Assembly: GCA_951213105.1 (NCBI GenBank)
Contig: OX578138.1
Span: forward strand, 65,713,037 to 65,777,036
Direction: 5' to 3'
Origin: Amaurobius ferox
Lineage: Eukaryota > Arthropoda > Arachnida > Araneae > Amaurobiidae
Length of the DNA stretch: 64,000 bases
Below the pieces are notes generated by a model that had not been told where the DNA came from, made no database searches, and saw only the letters and a list, made by a program, of their open reading frames with translations. Every line of letters begins with the position of its first letter. The first letter of the stretch is position 1. A program made the translations under genes and the position numbers. Below, one piece after another: positions 45,669-57,300 of this stretch.

Positions 45669-46079
45669 TTTTTTATTCGGTGCCTTGGAGCGATCAACAT
45701 TTTGCTCCATGTCGGTACGCACTGGGTGTGGTTTAAAAACCTCTAGAATATTTTTATTCTTACAAACACATTTCGAATACACTTACATATATCTAATTTT
45801 ATGGGGACTAAAAGTTGAAAGTGATTCTTAGCTTACGGTTTCGGTACATGTTACTCACCACCACCACCCTTTTCTGCAAAGAATTTTTGGGTACTCTCAC
45901 TGTCAATTCTTTCTGGGAAAGGTGTGTAGCGACAAAGAACGGGTTAGACACAAGAAAGAAGGCATTTTCACCGATCGGTCGATGAATATTTCGCGAGGAG
46001 GAGTGAAATTTTCAAAAATCACGCAGTTCTATAAAAAAGAAAAAAGAAATTAGCTGGTGTGTGGCTCAACTCGACTTTT
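45669..46079. other. Unassigned stretch
   Basis: No ORF, repeat or RNA gene that I can support. Confidence 0.3.
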
Positions 46080-47816
46080 ATTCAAGGTGACTCAACACGA
46101 CCAGTATTAATCTTTTTTTTCAAATTTTACAAGGAAATATCTAAATCGTGGGTCCAAATGATTAAAACTATAATGTGTTACCCTTCATTTTAAAAGGCTT
46201 GAAAATTTTTTGATTGATTCCATACTTGACAATGTACCTCCGGATGGGGGGTAACTTGATCCTCCCAAGGGGGACTAATGACGTCACGAACAAAAAATAT
46301 TTGAATTGCAGCTATTTTTCACAACAATAATTGAAACTATTAAGTCCCGTGATCGTTGTGCCATAAATAAACCCTTTTATGCATTATTATATTAAATTTT
46401 ATCCTATGCTGACATGTTAAAATTTTTCTCATGCAAGAATCCATTCTTAGTGGGGATTTTTATCAAATTTTCCAACCGTATCAGGTAACATGCTATAATT
46501 GTGATCATTTAAAACAAAATATTTTCTAGTTACGGTTAGACTGACAGACAAACAATACCGATACATCATTACAATACTATGTCTTAACAAAACACAATTA
46601 ATTTCATTGATTAATGTCAAGTTTATGAATTTCGCGATATTTTTATCGATTTGGCGATATTTTTGTCTTTTAGGCAAAATTTAAAAATCCCCGCCAAGTT
46701 GGCGATTTCCCGCCAAATTTTTCGCCAAGCGTTATAGATGGATGGATGGAGAAATAGGTTATAGAGGTATTAAATTAATAAATGCGCCATTTTCATAAAG
46801 TTAGGGTCATTTTATTAGTTTGGGTCATTTTCGTTTATTTGATGATATTTTGTTCCATTTGACGAGATTAAAAAAGTCGCCAAATTTGTAACCAAGTGGG
46901 ATGGTTGGATTGACAGACAAACGTACCGAAACATCATTACAGTACCTCTAACAAAACACATTTAATTTAATTCATTTGGCGGCATTGTTATCAATTTGGC
47001 GACATTTTTATCGATATGTCGACTTATTTTATAGATTTGACGACATTTTTATCGATATGGCGACAATTTCATCAATTTCGCAGCATTTAAAAAAAAAGTC
47101 TCGAAGTTGACGATATCATACCAAATTTGTCGTCCAACGTTACAGAGACGAACGGATGGAGGAATGGGTTATTAAAGTAAATTTCAAGTAGCTTGCGATT
47201 TTTTTTTCTTTTTGCAAGAAAAATTTTGAAAAATCTGTATTGTTTATCCAAATGATAAGAATTAAAACACGTGACCCTTCACTTTAAAAGGCTTGAAAAA
47301 ATATTTCAATTGATACCATACTTGACAATGTACCCACAAGGGTAACTAACTCCTCCCCCTCTCCCTCGAAGGACATCACTCCAAAAATATTCAAAACATT
47401 TTCAAGGGATCCCAAAACGTATATTGGCATCAAAATCTCGAATTCGAAAATTTTCGTGAAAACAATACTTTCTCTATACTATAAACTGTTACATATTAAT
47501 ATGAGAAAGTAAAAATATAAAATTTCGAATAAATTTCGAATTCTTCCCTCGAATTTAAAAGAATTCTATCTGGTTCTAAAAAATTTTATTACAAATCCGG
47601 ATATAAAATTTTGTAAAATTCATTATTTTTTGTGGCTGCCACCGAGTACACAAGAAATTGACCACAGACATCAAACAGACGAACATCACTCCAAAAATAG
47701 TTTAAATGTGTTCAGGGGGTCCTAAAGCATATATTGGCATCAAAATCTCGAATTCGAAAATTTTTCGGAAAACAATACTTTCTCTATACTATATTACATA
47801 GTATGAGAAAGAAAAA
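46080..47816. repeat. HINE-like family J copies and family C arrays
   Basis: The block CCTTCATTTTAAAAGGCTTG...CATACTTGACAATGTACC occurs at 46180-46250 and 47275-47335. The terminus CATCACTCCAAAAATA...AATCTCGAATTCGAAAATTTT...CAATACTTTCTCTATACTAT occurs at 47375-47515 and 47685-47816. Between them, 46620-46730 and 46975-47115 are TTGGCGAC arrays. It shares the CGAATTCGA and CTTTC-palindrome end design with families A and B. Confidence 0.55.
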
Positions 47817-48493
47817 ATAGTATTCTAACCGAAATTGAAAGGATAAAGTTGTGCTACTGAGAAGCATAGCTCATCTTTCAAGAAAACGCCTGGTACTCTT
47901 AGACAACGACGGATTCATCTGCTAATTTTATTTTAAAAGACACAATTTATGTAACTGAAGTAAAAATAAGTATCGAAACAGTAGTGCTACAGAGCGTCAC
48001 GTTATAAAGACGGAGATTGAGGATCCAAACCCTTAAATGCAGTAGTATTGCCAAAAGAAAAAAAATTGAGAGGGGGTTGGTAACCATATATATAGTTTCT
48101 CATGTCTCCAATTATCATTTCTCTTGACTTTAATAAATTCTAATGGATGCCTGGAGGTTATGCGTTATGACACGCACACACACACACCTTTGCGAAGCCG
48201 CTGCTAAAATTCCCAAGAGTATAAAAATTAAGAAAATAGGAAATAAAAAAAGAAAATGTGGAATGGAAAAAAAAAGATATTAACTTATTAACATCTGTTT
48301 AATATAATTTATCTGTTTAATTAACTTATCTGTTTATCGGTCTATATGTTTATCTGTTTAACTATTTATCTGTTTATATGTCTATCTGTTTATATGTTTA
48401 TCTATTTATCTGTCTATCTGTATATATATTTATCTGTTTATCTGTTTAATTAACTTATTAACATCTAAACTCTTTTATTTATTTTATTTTATT
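47817..48493. other. Unassigned stretch with a (TTTATCTG)n-like tract
   Basis: 48295-48460 holds an irregular TTTATCTGTTTATCTG / TCTATCTG repeat. The remainder shows no gene or recognisable element. Confidence 0.45.
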
Positions 48494-49274
48494 ACTTTCC
48501 CTGCAATACATGGCAATGTATAGGGAAAGTATTGGAATTATACCGAAAACCGCAACTCCAGTTTCTGACGGAGCTACACGTTTCGAGACCTCTAGAATAC
48601 GAAAAAAATATTTTTAGCGTAACGTCTATGTGTGTGTGTCCGTCTGTGTGTGTGTGTCTGTCTGTGTGTCTGTCAGTGTGTCTGTGCAATGTATGTATCC
48701 ATTCTAACTCAAAAACTAATGGGCCGAATTTCATAAAATTTGCTAGGTAAGTCACTTGGGTGTGACACTGTTGCTGATTAGTTTTTAGTACGATTCGAAA
48801 TAAAGGAACCTGCCTTTTTTTGCGAAATGGCTCGCAAAAATTGCCTGTACCCAGCTGAAAAACTAATGGACCGAATTTCCCAAAATTCGGGTGATAAGTC
48901 GCTTGTGGGTTACTCTAGTGCTGATTAGATGTTGGTAAGATTCGGAAAAAAATAACTTACCTTTTTTGGCAAAATGGACCTCAAAAATCGACAAAATCTA
49001 AAATAAAAAACTACGTATGCTTAAATATATCTATTGGATGCCAGTTTTATACGTATTATTTAACGAAGAAAAGAATAAGACCAACCCCATTACACTAGGA
49101 CTAGCCGTTCTCGAGATATTTTAGTTTTATCGTATTTTCTCAACGCCACCTTTGAAAATAAGTCCATTTGCCAATTGAGAACGAAAATTGAATTGAAAGT
49201 AAATTAAATTTAATTAAAATAAAGAGAACATGGATATAAGTCTGCAGGGAAAGTTATGTACTGCCCACATTAGA
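48494..49274 (+). mobile_element. HINE-like family B, copy 9
   Basis: ACTTTCCCTGCAATACATGG to CTGCCCACATTAGAT, with the GTCTGTCT block at 48635-48690. Confidence 0.75.
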
Positions 49275-50574
49275 TTTTTGCCCATGTATTCAAATATATT
49301 AACAAAATATTTGAATCGTAAATCTATATCTTTAATCGTAAATCTAAATATTTACGATTTCGAAATTTCCCTCTTTTCGTAATGCTTTTCGTTATAAACA
49401 GAACTGAATGTAAGAAGCTTCTGTTAAACAACCGACCAAACACGTACCCATTATAATCTGATGTCTTGTCTGACATATTTAACAAGTAGCCAATAATAAC
49501 AACAAAGCTGTCACATAACACTTCTTATCTTAGAAATACAGAAACCAATCCCCCACTTCTTGACCTTCTGAAAAGCCTTCAGAAACTTTAGTAACTTAAT
49601 AGAGATTTCATAATTAAGTATGATTATCTTCGATTTTTAAATATCTGATTTTTAAATATTTTTTCGAAATGTATGCCTACAAAATACAAATAAAAATCGG
49701 ATGTGTCCAACACACCCCTTTTCCTACAGAATAACAAATTTCGATATCGTTGGAGAATAATAATACAAATGAGAGCTTTCTTAAAACTAGAATAAGGCTT
49801 GTTATCTAATAAGGGTTGTTATCAATAAGGTTGGTATCTATTGAAACGAAATGTTATATAAATCACTTATTCAGAATTTAATGATCCGTGTGGAAAAAAT
49901 AAAACTTATAATATCTCGAGAACATCTTGTCATAACAATTAAACAATGATGCTCATTTACTTCCGGTGAAAAGTACTAAAAAAACACTCATTCGTTTGAT
50001 GATAGGAAACGAATTTGTTTTTATATGGTTTTCTCTTTTATATCAAAACCGCGCAATATCTCGAGAAAGGCGCATAGCGTCATTTTGTAAATTACGTTAT
50101 TCGCTTCTGAATAAAACATTGTATGTAAAACGGCAATTTTGCAACAAATTTAACATTAAGAATAAAGACCCCACCTTAAATTTGACTTTAATTTTAATAA
50201 CTGAGTTTAAAAAAAACCTTGCTTTTGTAACTGTCAGTTAAATAATCATTGAGCTGAAATATGAAAAGTGACATGTGTGCCATATTGGAAGCAGGGTGCC
50301 TACAATTTGGCTCACTTTGTAGATTAGGGAAAATTTGCAAAAAAATTCCTGGAGAGAACAAAAATTTCTCTATCATTCTAAGGTACATGTTAGTTGAAAA
50401 ATCATATTATATGAAATGTAGATTCCTCGAAAATTTCTAATTCAAAAATAACTACAAACTTAAAAGTTTAAAATACATGGATGTGACATGGACCATCAAA
50501 GTTTTAATAAATCAATCTTTTTCATAATGTGAGATTTCACATCTGGGCAAAAAAATTGCCCTTGCTATTTTACT
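49275..50574. repeat. Unassigned sequence and a family K HINE-like fragment
   Basis: At 49697, ATCGGATGTGTCCAACACACC resembles the A/B right end. CCGTGTGGAAAAAATAAAAC...AATATCTCGAGAACATCTTG then matches 54740-54800. The 91-aa frame at 49966-50241 lies within this repeat. Confidence 0.45.
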
Positions 50575-50585
50575 GTAAGTTGCAT

Positions 50586-51636
50586 CCATGGAGGCAAAAG
50601 TAAAGAGTTAAAAACTTCATAATAAAAAAACGCCAATATCGTTTGAGACAATAATTCAGGTGGCCCTGGGATAAGTTGAGTCGTCCTGTATTGTATGCAT
50701 TTCTATGGCGAAAGGCCTAAAATATTTATCTAAATTGTCATTTTTGTAAATATAAACAAAAGCAATGTAAAGTAGAACTGAAACAATAAAGAATATTCCT
50801 ACGCATTCAAAATTATTCTACCTTTCAATTTATTTTTATCTCCCTATATTCTGCACTCTACCGTACAGCTATAAAAAAAAAATCTGATGTGGGCAACACA
50901 AGACTTTCCTTATATAACGCAATGAATTTACTACTTTTACAGTAAAATAAATATGTTTTTCTTATAGTAGATACTTATATTCTTTCCAAGATATTGAATT
51001 TTCTACAATTAGTCGTCATTTTCATTGATTTAGTGTCATTTTTATCCATTTGGCGAGATTTTCGTTAATTTGGCAATATTTCAAAAAGCCACCAAGTTGG
51101 CGATATTCCGCCAAATTCATCGCCAAACGTTATGAACGGAAAAATAAGTTATTCTTTTGGCAGATAAATGACTATTGGCGCTCGAATACAAAAGTATTAC
51201 TCAAAGTATCTTTTCTCACGACTGGAACGATCTAAATCCACGAGAATGATATCACCAAATTTATCGCATGATATTACATATGAAAAGTGACAATGTTTCT
51301 CAATAGTTAATATATTTTTTTTAATTTATGGGATTTTTTGATACATTTATTTAAAAAATGTGCAATATTTCGAGAACGGTTTATGCTAGCGTTCTAAAGT
51401 TTATGTCAATCGTTTTCTAAGGAGAAATTACATAAGAAATGTCTATTTGCGTAACTTTATTAAAGGTTTTGTTTTTTGATGATTTTTTTCAAAATTTTAC
51501 TCCAAAATTTAGGGAGGTTCTGAACATTCGATTACGTTTAAAATCAATAGACTTCCAGTATTCACGGATTGTAATTTTTGTACCAAATTTCATTCGAATC
51601 GCTCTATTTGGTTGTGAGATATCGTCTCCACAGGCT

Positions 51637-51669
<33 letters not shown>

Positions 51670-52145
51670 ACACACATACACACAATAGGCCTCAAGTGTT
51701 TACGGATTGTAATTTTTGTACCAAATTTCGTTCGAATCGGTCTATTCGTTCGTCAGTTATCGTCTCCACAGGCTCACTGACACACACACACACACACGCA
51801 CACACACACACACACAAACATCACCTCAGAAATGTTTAATTCGTGATCAGAGATGCCTGAAACGTGCTCTCCCGTCGAAAACTCGAATTCGAATTTTCGA
51901 CCCCGCCACAATACTTTCCTTATACATTATGTATATAAGGAAAGTAATAATACCGGTTAATTATATTCAATTAGAAAAATCCTAATTCAAAAGTAATCAA
52001 AAATACATATTCTAAATACTATGCCTTGCTGTTGTGTCAATTAACAATAGCAACTGCTTTACTAAAACTAGCGACGCTTAGATATATAATTTTCAAACCA
52101 TTATGGCATTTTCAAGCGTTTCATTCATAAGAGTTTTATCTCCTT
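50586..52145. mobile_element. TIR element H, copy 2, carrying a family A insertion
   Basis: Left part (CATGGAGGCAAAAGTAAAGAG...GTTTGAGACAATAATTCAGG...GATAAGTTGAG) and right part (TACCGGTTAATTATATTC...CATTATGGCATTTTCAAGCG...TTTTATCTCCTTC) are colinear with 41810-42081 and 42848-43069. The right TIR is decayed. Confidence 0.7.
50882..51945 (-). mobile_element. HINE-like family A, copy 6, inside element H
   Basis: ATCTGATGTGGGCAACACAAG to GTATATAAGGAAAGT. A segment (ACGGATTGTAATTTTTGTACC...TATCGTCTCCACAGGCTCAC plus CA repeats) occurs twice in tandem, at 51565-51685 and 51702-51815. Confidence 0.75.
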
Positions 52146-52717
52146 CTTATTTTGAACCAAACAGACGACTAAAATAATCGAATATAACAGAAACACCGAT
52201 TGTATCTTAAAATACGTTAACAGAGCTACAATATCCATTTCTACATCAGATAAAATATTAACAAGAAAGATCAATCATGCATAAGCATTGATTATGAAAC
52301 ACTTTCCAACTGAAATGTAATTTCATTTAAAAATTTCTAAAATGTGATTCATTCAGTGGTAATATCTTTTACATTATCACAGTACTACAGTAATTTATTA
52401 TACTTAAATATTTAAAACTGTATCGAAATATAAATCATCTGATTCTTTATGCAAAATCAATGAATATTTCATTCATATAACTTGTATTCCAGACTCCAGA
52501 GCTAAATAATTTTGTGTGAAAAAAATTCAGCAATTCTTATGTAATTCATCTTACAATCGCTTGAGATATTTGCATTCTGCATATGTTAAAATTAGGCTTC
52601 CTTGAGGAAATAATAAAAGTTTAGGGATCATTTAAAATCACAACTATTGTAATTGCATAGGCACGGAATTTAGATACACAGATAATACACAGATAATATA
52701 TATGTGTATGTGTATGT

Positions 52718-53538
52718 ACTCAAAGTATTGGAATCGTGCCGAAGATCGGAACTCGAATTTTCAAAGGATCTACACGTTTTGGGACTTCTAGAACACGAAA
52801 AAACTACTTTTAGGAAGACGTCTGTGTGTGTAAGGGTGTATCTGTGTATGTTTCTGTGTGTCTGTGTGGATATTACATCCACTCTAATTGAAAAACTAAT
52901 GGACCGAATTTCATACAATTTGGTAGGTATGTTTTTTGTGGGAAATCCTGATGTTCATTAGATTATAGAACGATTCGTAATAAAAGAATCTGCCTTCTTT
53001 GCGAAATGGCCGCAGAAATTGCCTTTATCCACTCTAGCTAAAAACTAATGAACCAAATTTAACAAAATTTGGAGTATAATATTTCAATAACCTACAAGTG
53101 ATTTATATACCAAATTTAACAAAATTTTGTATATAAATCATTTGTAGGTTATTCTACTACGATTCGGGAAAAAGGAACGGGCTATTTTTGCGAAATGGCC
53201 CGCAAAAATCGTTATATATAAAAATAAAAGACTACGTGTGCTCAATTATATCAATTAAATTCCTATTTTATATGTGATTTTTGACAACAAAAAGAATAAG
53301 ACTAACCCCATTACTCTAGGACTAGCCGTTCTTGAGATATTCTAGTTTTTTCGCGTTTTCGCTACGCCACCTTTGACAATAAGTCCAGCTATCAAATGAG
53401 AACCAAATTTAAGTTTAACGTGTAAATTCAATGTCATTTAAAATGCTTATGTTGTGCAGATAAACTCAAATTATCATTGAATAAATAAAGAGAACGAATA
53501 TGAGTCTGCAGAGAAAGACATGTGCTGTCCACATCAGA
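52718..53538 (+). mobile_element. HINE-like family B, copy 10, 5' end worn
   Basis: Begins around AAAGTATTGGAATCGTGCCG without the palindromic start and ends GTGCTGTCCACATCAGAA. The core near 53060-53160 has a local inverted repeat (TTATATACCAAATTTAAC / AAAATTTTGTATATAAATC). Confidence 0.65.
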
Positions 53539-54244
53539 ATTTTTAACAATATTACACCAATGATTTATAGAAGTGAACGGGGATTATTTTCAGGCCATTT
53601 CGAAAAAAATGTATGATCTATATTTAAAGATCCATCAAATTTTTGTCGAATAAAATGTTCAACAAATTTAAGCTGTGTACCAAATTTTAACTCTCTAGGA
53701 TGTAGGAAAGTGCATTTAAAATGCCATCAATTAAATTTATCATGAAGAGTTATATAAAATTTAAAAAAAATGAAAAATTGTTATCTACCAAATTTATTTT
53801 AAAATATGAAGCCACTCCCATATGCAAAACGTTTAAACAAATGGAGAGATATTTATTATATAATATCTCTCTCTTTTCTTTCTGGAAGATATCCCAAAGT
53901 CAGAATTTAAATGAATTTGTTTTTTTCCCTATATTAAATAATTTTTTTAATTAAAAAACTACTTAACATATTTTACTGAATTTTTTTTTATATATTCTAT
54001 GGGATAATGTGAATATTTCCTAAAAATTTCGAAGCAATTCGTGAATTTTAAATTTACTTAAAAAATGTTTGAAAAATTAGGTCCCATAGGGTTCAATGTA
54101 TTTCATTTTTTCAACCCGGGTTCAATAAAAAACTAATTGGGTGATATTATTTATTTATATTCCCATAGGTCCTACAGACCGTCTGAACAACATACTAAAA
54201 TTTCATTTTGATAAACTCATTTTTACGGCAGTTATCGTGCTAAC

Positions 54245-54245
54245 G

Positions 54246-54315
<70 letters not shown>
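54245..54315. repeat. (ACAG)n microsatellite
   Basis: About 18 units of ACAG in family E, the longest CAGA block of the window. Confidence 0.95.
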
Positions 54316-54362
54316 ATGAACAAAGTCATAAACACTTTTCAACTTTGTTGTAAAGTGTTAAA

Positions 54363-54640
54363 AAGAAATAATGATACGAAGTATTATTTATATTGAAAAA
54401 ATAGAAAGACGATTTTCTTCTTATGAAAATCTGCTAATGACGTTGTCTACTTAACTCGAATTCAACTGGCCTGCGCAAGCTCATCCATTCTCTATTGTCA
54501 TGAAGATCTAGTTTATGGTACAAGCTGGAAGATCCCATGGAAATTAACCGTAAATACCAAGATGGGCCATATTGGGAATATTTTTATGTACTACCTTGTT
54601 TAACGTTGCTCAATTTAAAAGTAAAATGTTGCAAAAATTG
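54363..54640. other. Unassigned stretch
   Basis: No recognisable feature. Confidence 0.3.
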
Positions 54641-55580
54641 AAGGTTGTCCACTAGTCCGAGCTTCCCGAAAATGTGTAGGCCTCTAACAGTTATTGAAAC
54701 AATTCTACCAAATTTTGTTCGATTTGCTCAAATTCTTCAAGAGATTTAAAGTTCCATGTGGAAAAATAAAATTTCCGATATCTCGAAAACACCTTGTGTT
54801 AACTCCCGAACAACAGTGTCCACTTATTTCTGCTTAAAAGTAGGTACAAAGCGTACGTATACTTAATAACAGTGAATATATTTATTTTTTTTACAATTTT
54901 TACATTTTAGATTCTTTTTTAAAAAGCGCAATACCCCTAGAACGTGCTTGTTAACGTTTTGTAAATGATGCCATTCACTTTTAAATAAAATACACTTATA
55001 AAATATCTATTTTTGTAAAACATTTAGCATATTTATTTTGGTATTGTTATTCTATTCCTGAAAATGAAAATATTTGAAAAAATTATTTAGATCTTTTCTT
55101 TGCTCTAAAGATCCTGAAAATCAATTGACCTATGTCATTAACCAGTTGAATTGGCCATTCCAAATTTCATCCTTCTCTTTCAGATTTGATACAGAGGCCG
55201 TAGACTCACAAGCAGGAAGGCCAAAATTGAGATAGACTGACTACGCCGATAAGAACTTTAGTAACTTGAACACTAGGCAGTAGAGAACTCTTCCTGGGTG
55301 TAGGATGGAGGAAATGGAACAGACTCTGATGAAAAGCCCTGAAACCACACGGGGCTGTCGAGCTAATGAAGAAGAAGAAGAAGACTCACAGATAGACAGA
55401 TACAAAAACATAATTTAAAAAAATAAATGATTGATTTGGGAGACGTTCTACACGTGTAAATCCTTCACAGACAGACATCATTATCGAATCGGGATATGCT
55501 TAAAACGTATGGATCCATCAAAATCCAACTATCATATTTTCGACCTTATCACAATAATTTCCATGTGCACTCATAGGAAA
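54641..55580 (-). mobile_element. HINE-like family K copy, interrupted by a LINE end
   Basis: Core ATTTTGTTCGATTTGCTCAAA, GATATCTCGAAAACACCTTG, then at 55391 the CAGA end (ATAGACAGATAC, CACAGACAGACATCATTATCG) and TTTTCGACCTTATCACAATAATTTCC. Its middle is split by the LINE fragment at 55211-55381. Confidence 0.55.
55211..55381 (+). mobile_element. 5'-truncated LINE 3' end with (GAA)n tail and 9-bp target duplication
   Basis: AGACTCACA flanks both sides (55202-55210, 55382-55390). The insert reads GRPKLR-TDYADK...NTRQ...MEEMEQTLMKSPETT with stops. This corresponds to the common C-terminal tail GRPKLRW.D.V...W of arthropod LINE reverse transcriptases (RTE/CR1-like). It finishes in AATGAAGAAGAAGAAGAAG. 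Inactive scrap. Confidence 0.7.
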
Positions 55581-57300
55581 GAGAAACTTATCCCCCACCC
55601 TGGGCGTTTAAAGTCATAAAGGCATGCATTAAACTAGTCCATGCTTTATGTATTATCCTCGAGTTTTCCGCACCCCCCCCCCCCCCCTAGGAAATGTTCT
55701 ATGTTCTATGGGCGCCCAGGACAATTTCCCTTTATGTATATATGTATAGCTGAGAAAGGAAAATACAGCATTGTTTGGAATTCGAGCTCTGACATTCGAG
55801 CTGAGGGAATCCTTCTCGGATTTTATGTGGAATGCTCTCGGTTCCTTGTGTTTATCACTGTACTCACGTCGTTACGAAATCGCAAAACGTTTGTCTACAA
55901 GTAACTTTAATAGGAGAGATACGCAGTTGAACAGCTGTCCAAAGTAAACAGTGATTGTAACTCATAACACAACCATCTTTCCACGCAACGCATCAAAGTT
56001 TGAAGAAAATATGAAACAGACGCTCGCTTTCTCCAGAAAATAACAAAAGTGAAATATACATATTAGTGTAAATATAGCCTTTTTTTGGCGTGAACTTTCG
56101 CTTGAACTTATAAACACACTATTTTTATTATTAAAAAAGTATTGTTTTCCAGGAAATTTTCGAATTTTGACGAATAAGCACGTTTTAAAACCTCTTGAAC
56201 CCATTCCGAACATTTTTGGATACCTGGGTGGGGGTGGGGTGGATGGGGGAACTCGGAGATATTTTTAAGGACATTTTCTTTTTTTTATGAAAAAAATATT
56301 TAGCTTGATGACCTTGAATATCCAGAAGGGAGGGGGGGGGGGGGCTCTTTGCCTTCCGTATGGGCGCCCATGTATACAGGGTTCCTAGGAAAATACTTAA
56401 ACACCCCAATGACTTGGTTAGGAAATGTTCATAAATGTACCTTCGTCCAATAAAACAACAAAATTTCCGAACATCGCTCTTTATTCCGGCTCTTCTGGTC
56501 GTGCAGTCAAACTAAAAGTACCATGAAACTCGTAGTAATGTCTACTATAAATAAATATGCATTTAATTCACATAAGTGTCGTCTTCATATTTAATTGCTC
56601 AATTATTTCCGAAATTTCAAATAGTAACACCTAATTTTTATGCTATTATAAGACGTACCGTGTCAGCATTATGCTAATTAGTAATTTGCCTGAGATTTCG
56701 ACCATGAATACACGAGATACAAGGAGAAATAACATCTAGGGGTGCATCTCCAAATTTAAAGTAATAAAATAAACGTCACGCATATTGTACAACTTTTCTA
56801 TTTCATTGATATGGCACATTCTTTACAAAAACATCCTATCTAAAGGCTTGTGGGGTCCGGAGCCCCTAAATTTTGGGGCAGCGTAAATGACATTTTTAAC
56901 AATCAATATGTTAATACTAAATGAGATTTATTAAAGTCACAAAACTTAATGCCCTCATAGACACAAATTAATTTTCCTTACAGTGTTGGGAATTGGCATT
57001 TTAATCGAATCATATTACGAGCAATTGTTTTCAATTTCTACTTAAGCTGATTTAATTGGAAATTCTACAATGATTCTTTGATTATAGGCTTTTATTTTTC
57101 TAGTCCACAAATGCGTGTCGCATTACGACATTAAACGATTTTTTATTTGTGCTTGGCACAATTTGTTTTAAATTTATTAACTGAAACACAAAACTTAATA
57201 TACCTAGTAATGCATACAGAAAAGCTGTATACTATTTTATTAAGTTTAATGATTAACTATATAATAATTACTATGATCACTTTCACGTTCTAAATCAGTG
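55581..57300. other. Unassigned, possibly unique stretch with C-run, G-run and G-rich tract
   Basis: A C18-like run at 55671-55688 is followed by ATGGGCGCCCAGG; 660 bases on, a G14-like run at 56328-56342 is followed by ATGGGCGCCCATG. A G-quadruplex-type tract lies at 56226-56249. No ORF is convincing (largest 87 aa). 56400-57300 shows nothing recognisable. Confidence 0.45.
56226..56249 (+). other. G-quadruplex-forming motif
   Basis: Four G runs of 3, 5, 4 and 5 separated by T, T and TGGAT satisfy the usual G3+N1-7 pattern. Notable in a strongly AT-rich window; function unknown. Confidence 0.7.

Larger units (their letters stand above)
52262..54362 (+). mobile_element. HINE-like family E, copy 4, split by a family B insertion
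   Basis: 52262-52690 matches 30370-30820. 53546-54362 matches 30890-31300 and inverted copy 1. Family B copy 10 lies between them. (ACAG)n of about 70 bases at 54245-54315 is followed by GTCATAAACACTTTTCAAC. Confidence 0.65.

Noticed and set aside
54245..54315. CRISPR-like short regular repeat
   Set aside because: Simple ACAG microsatellite with no spacers; eukaryotic context.
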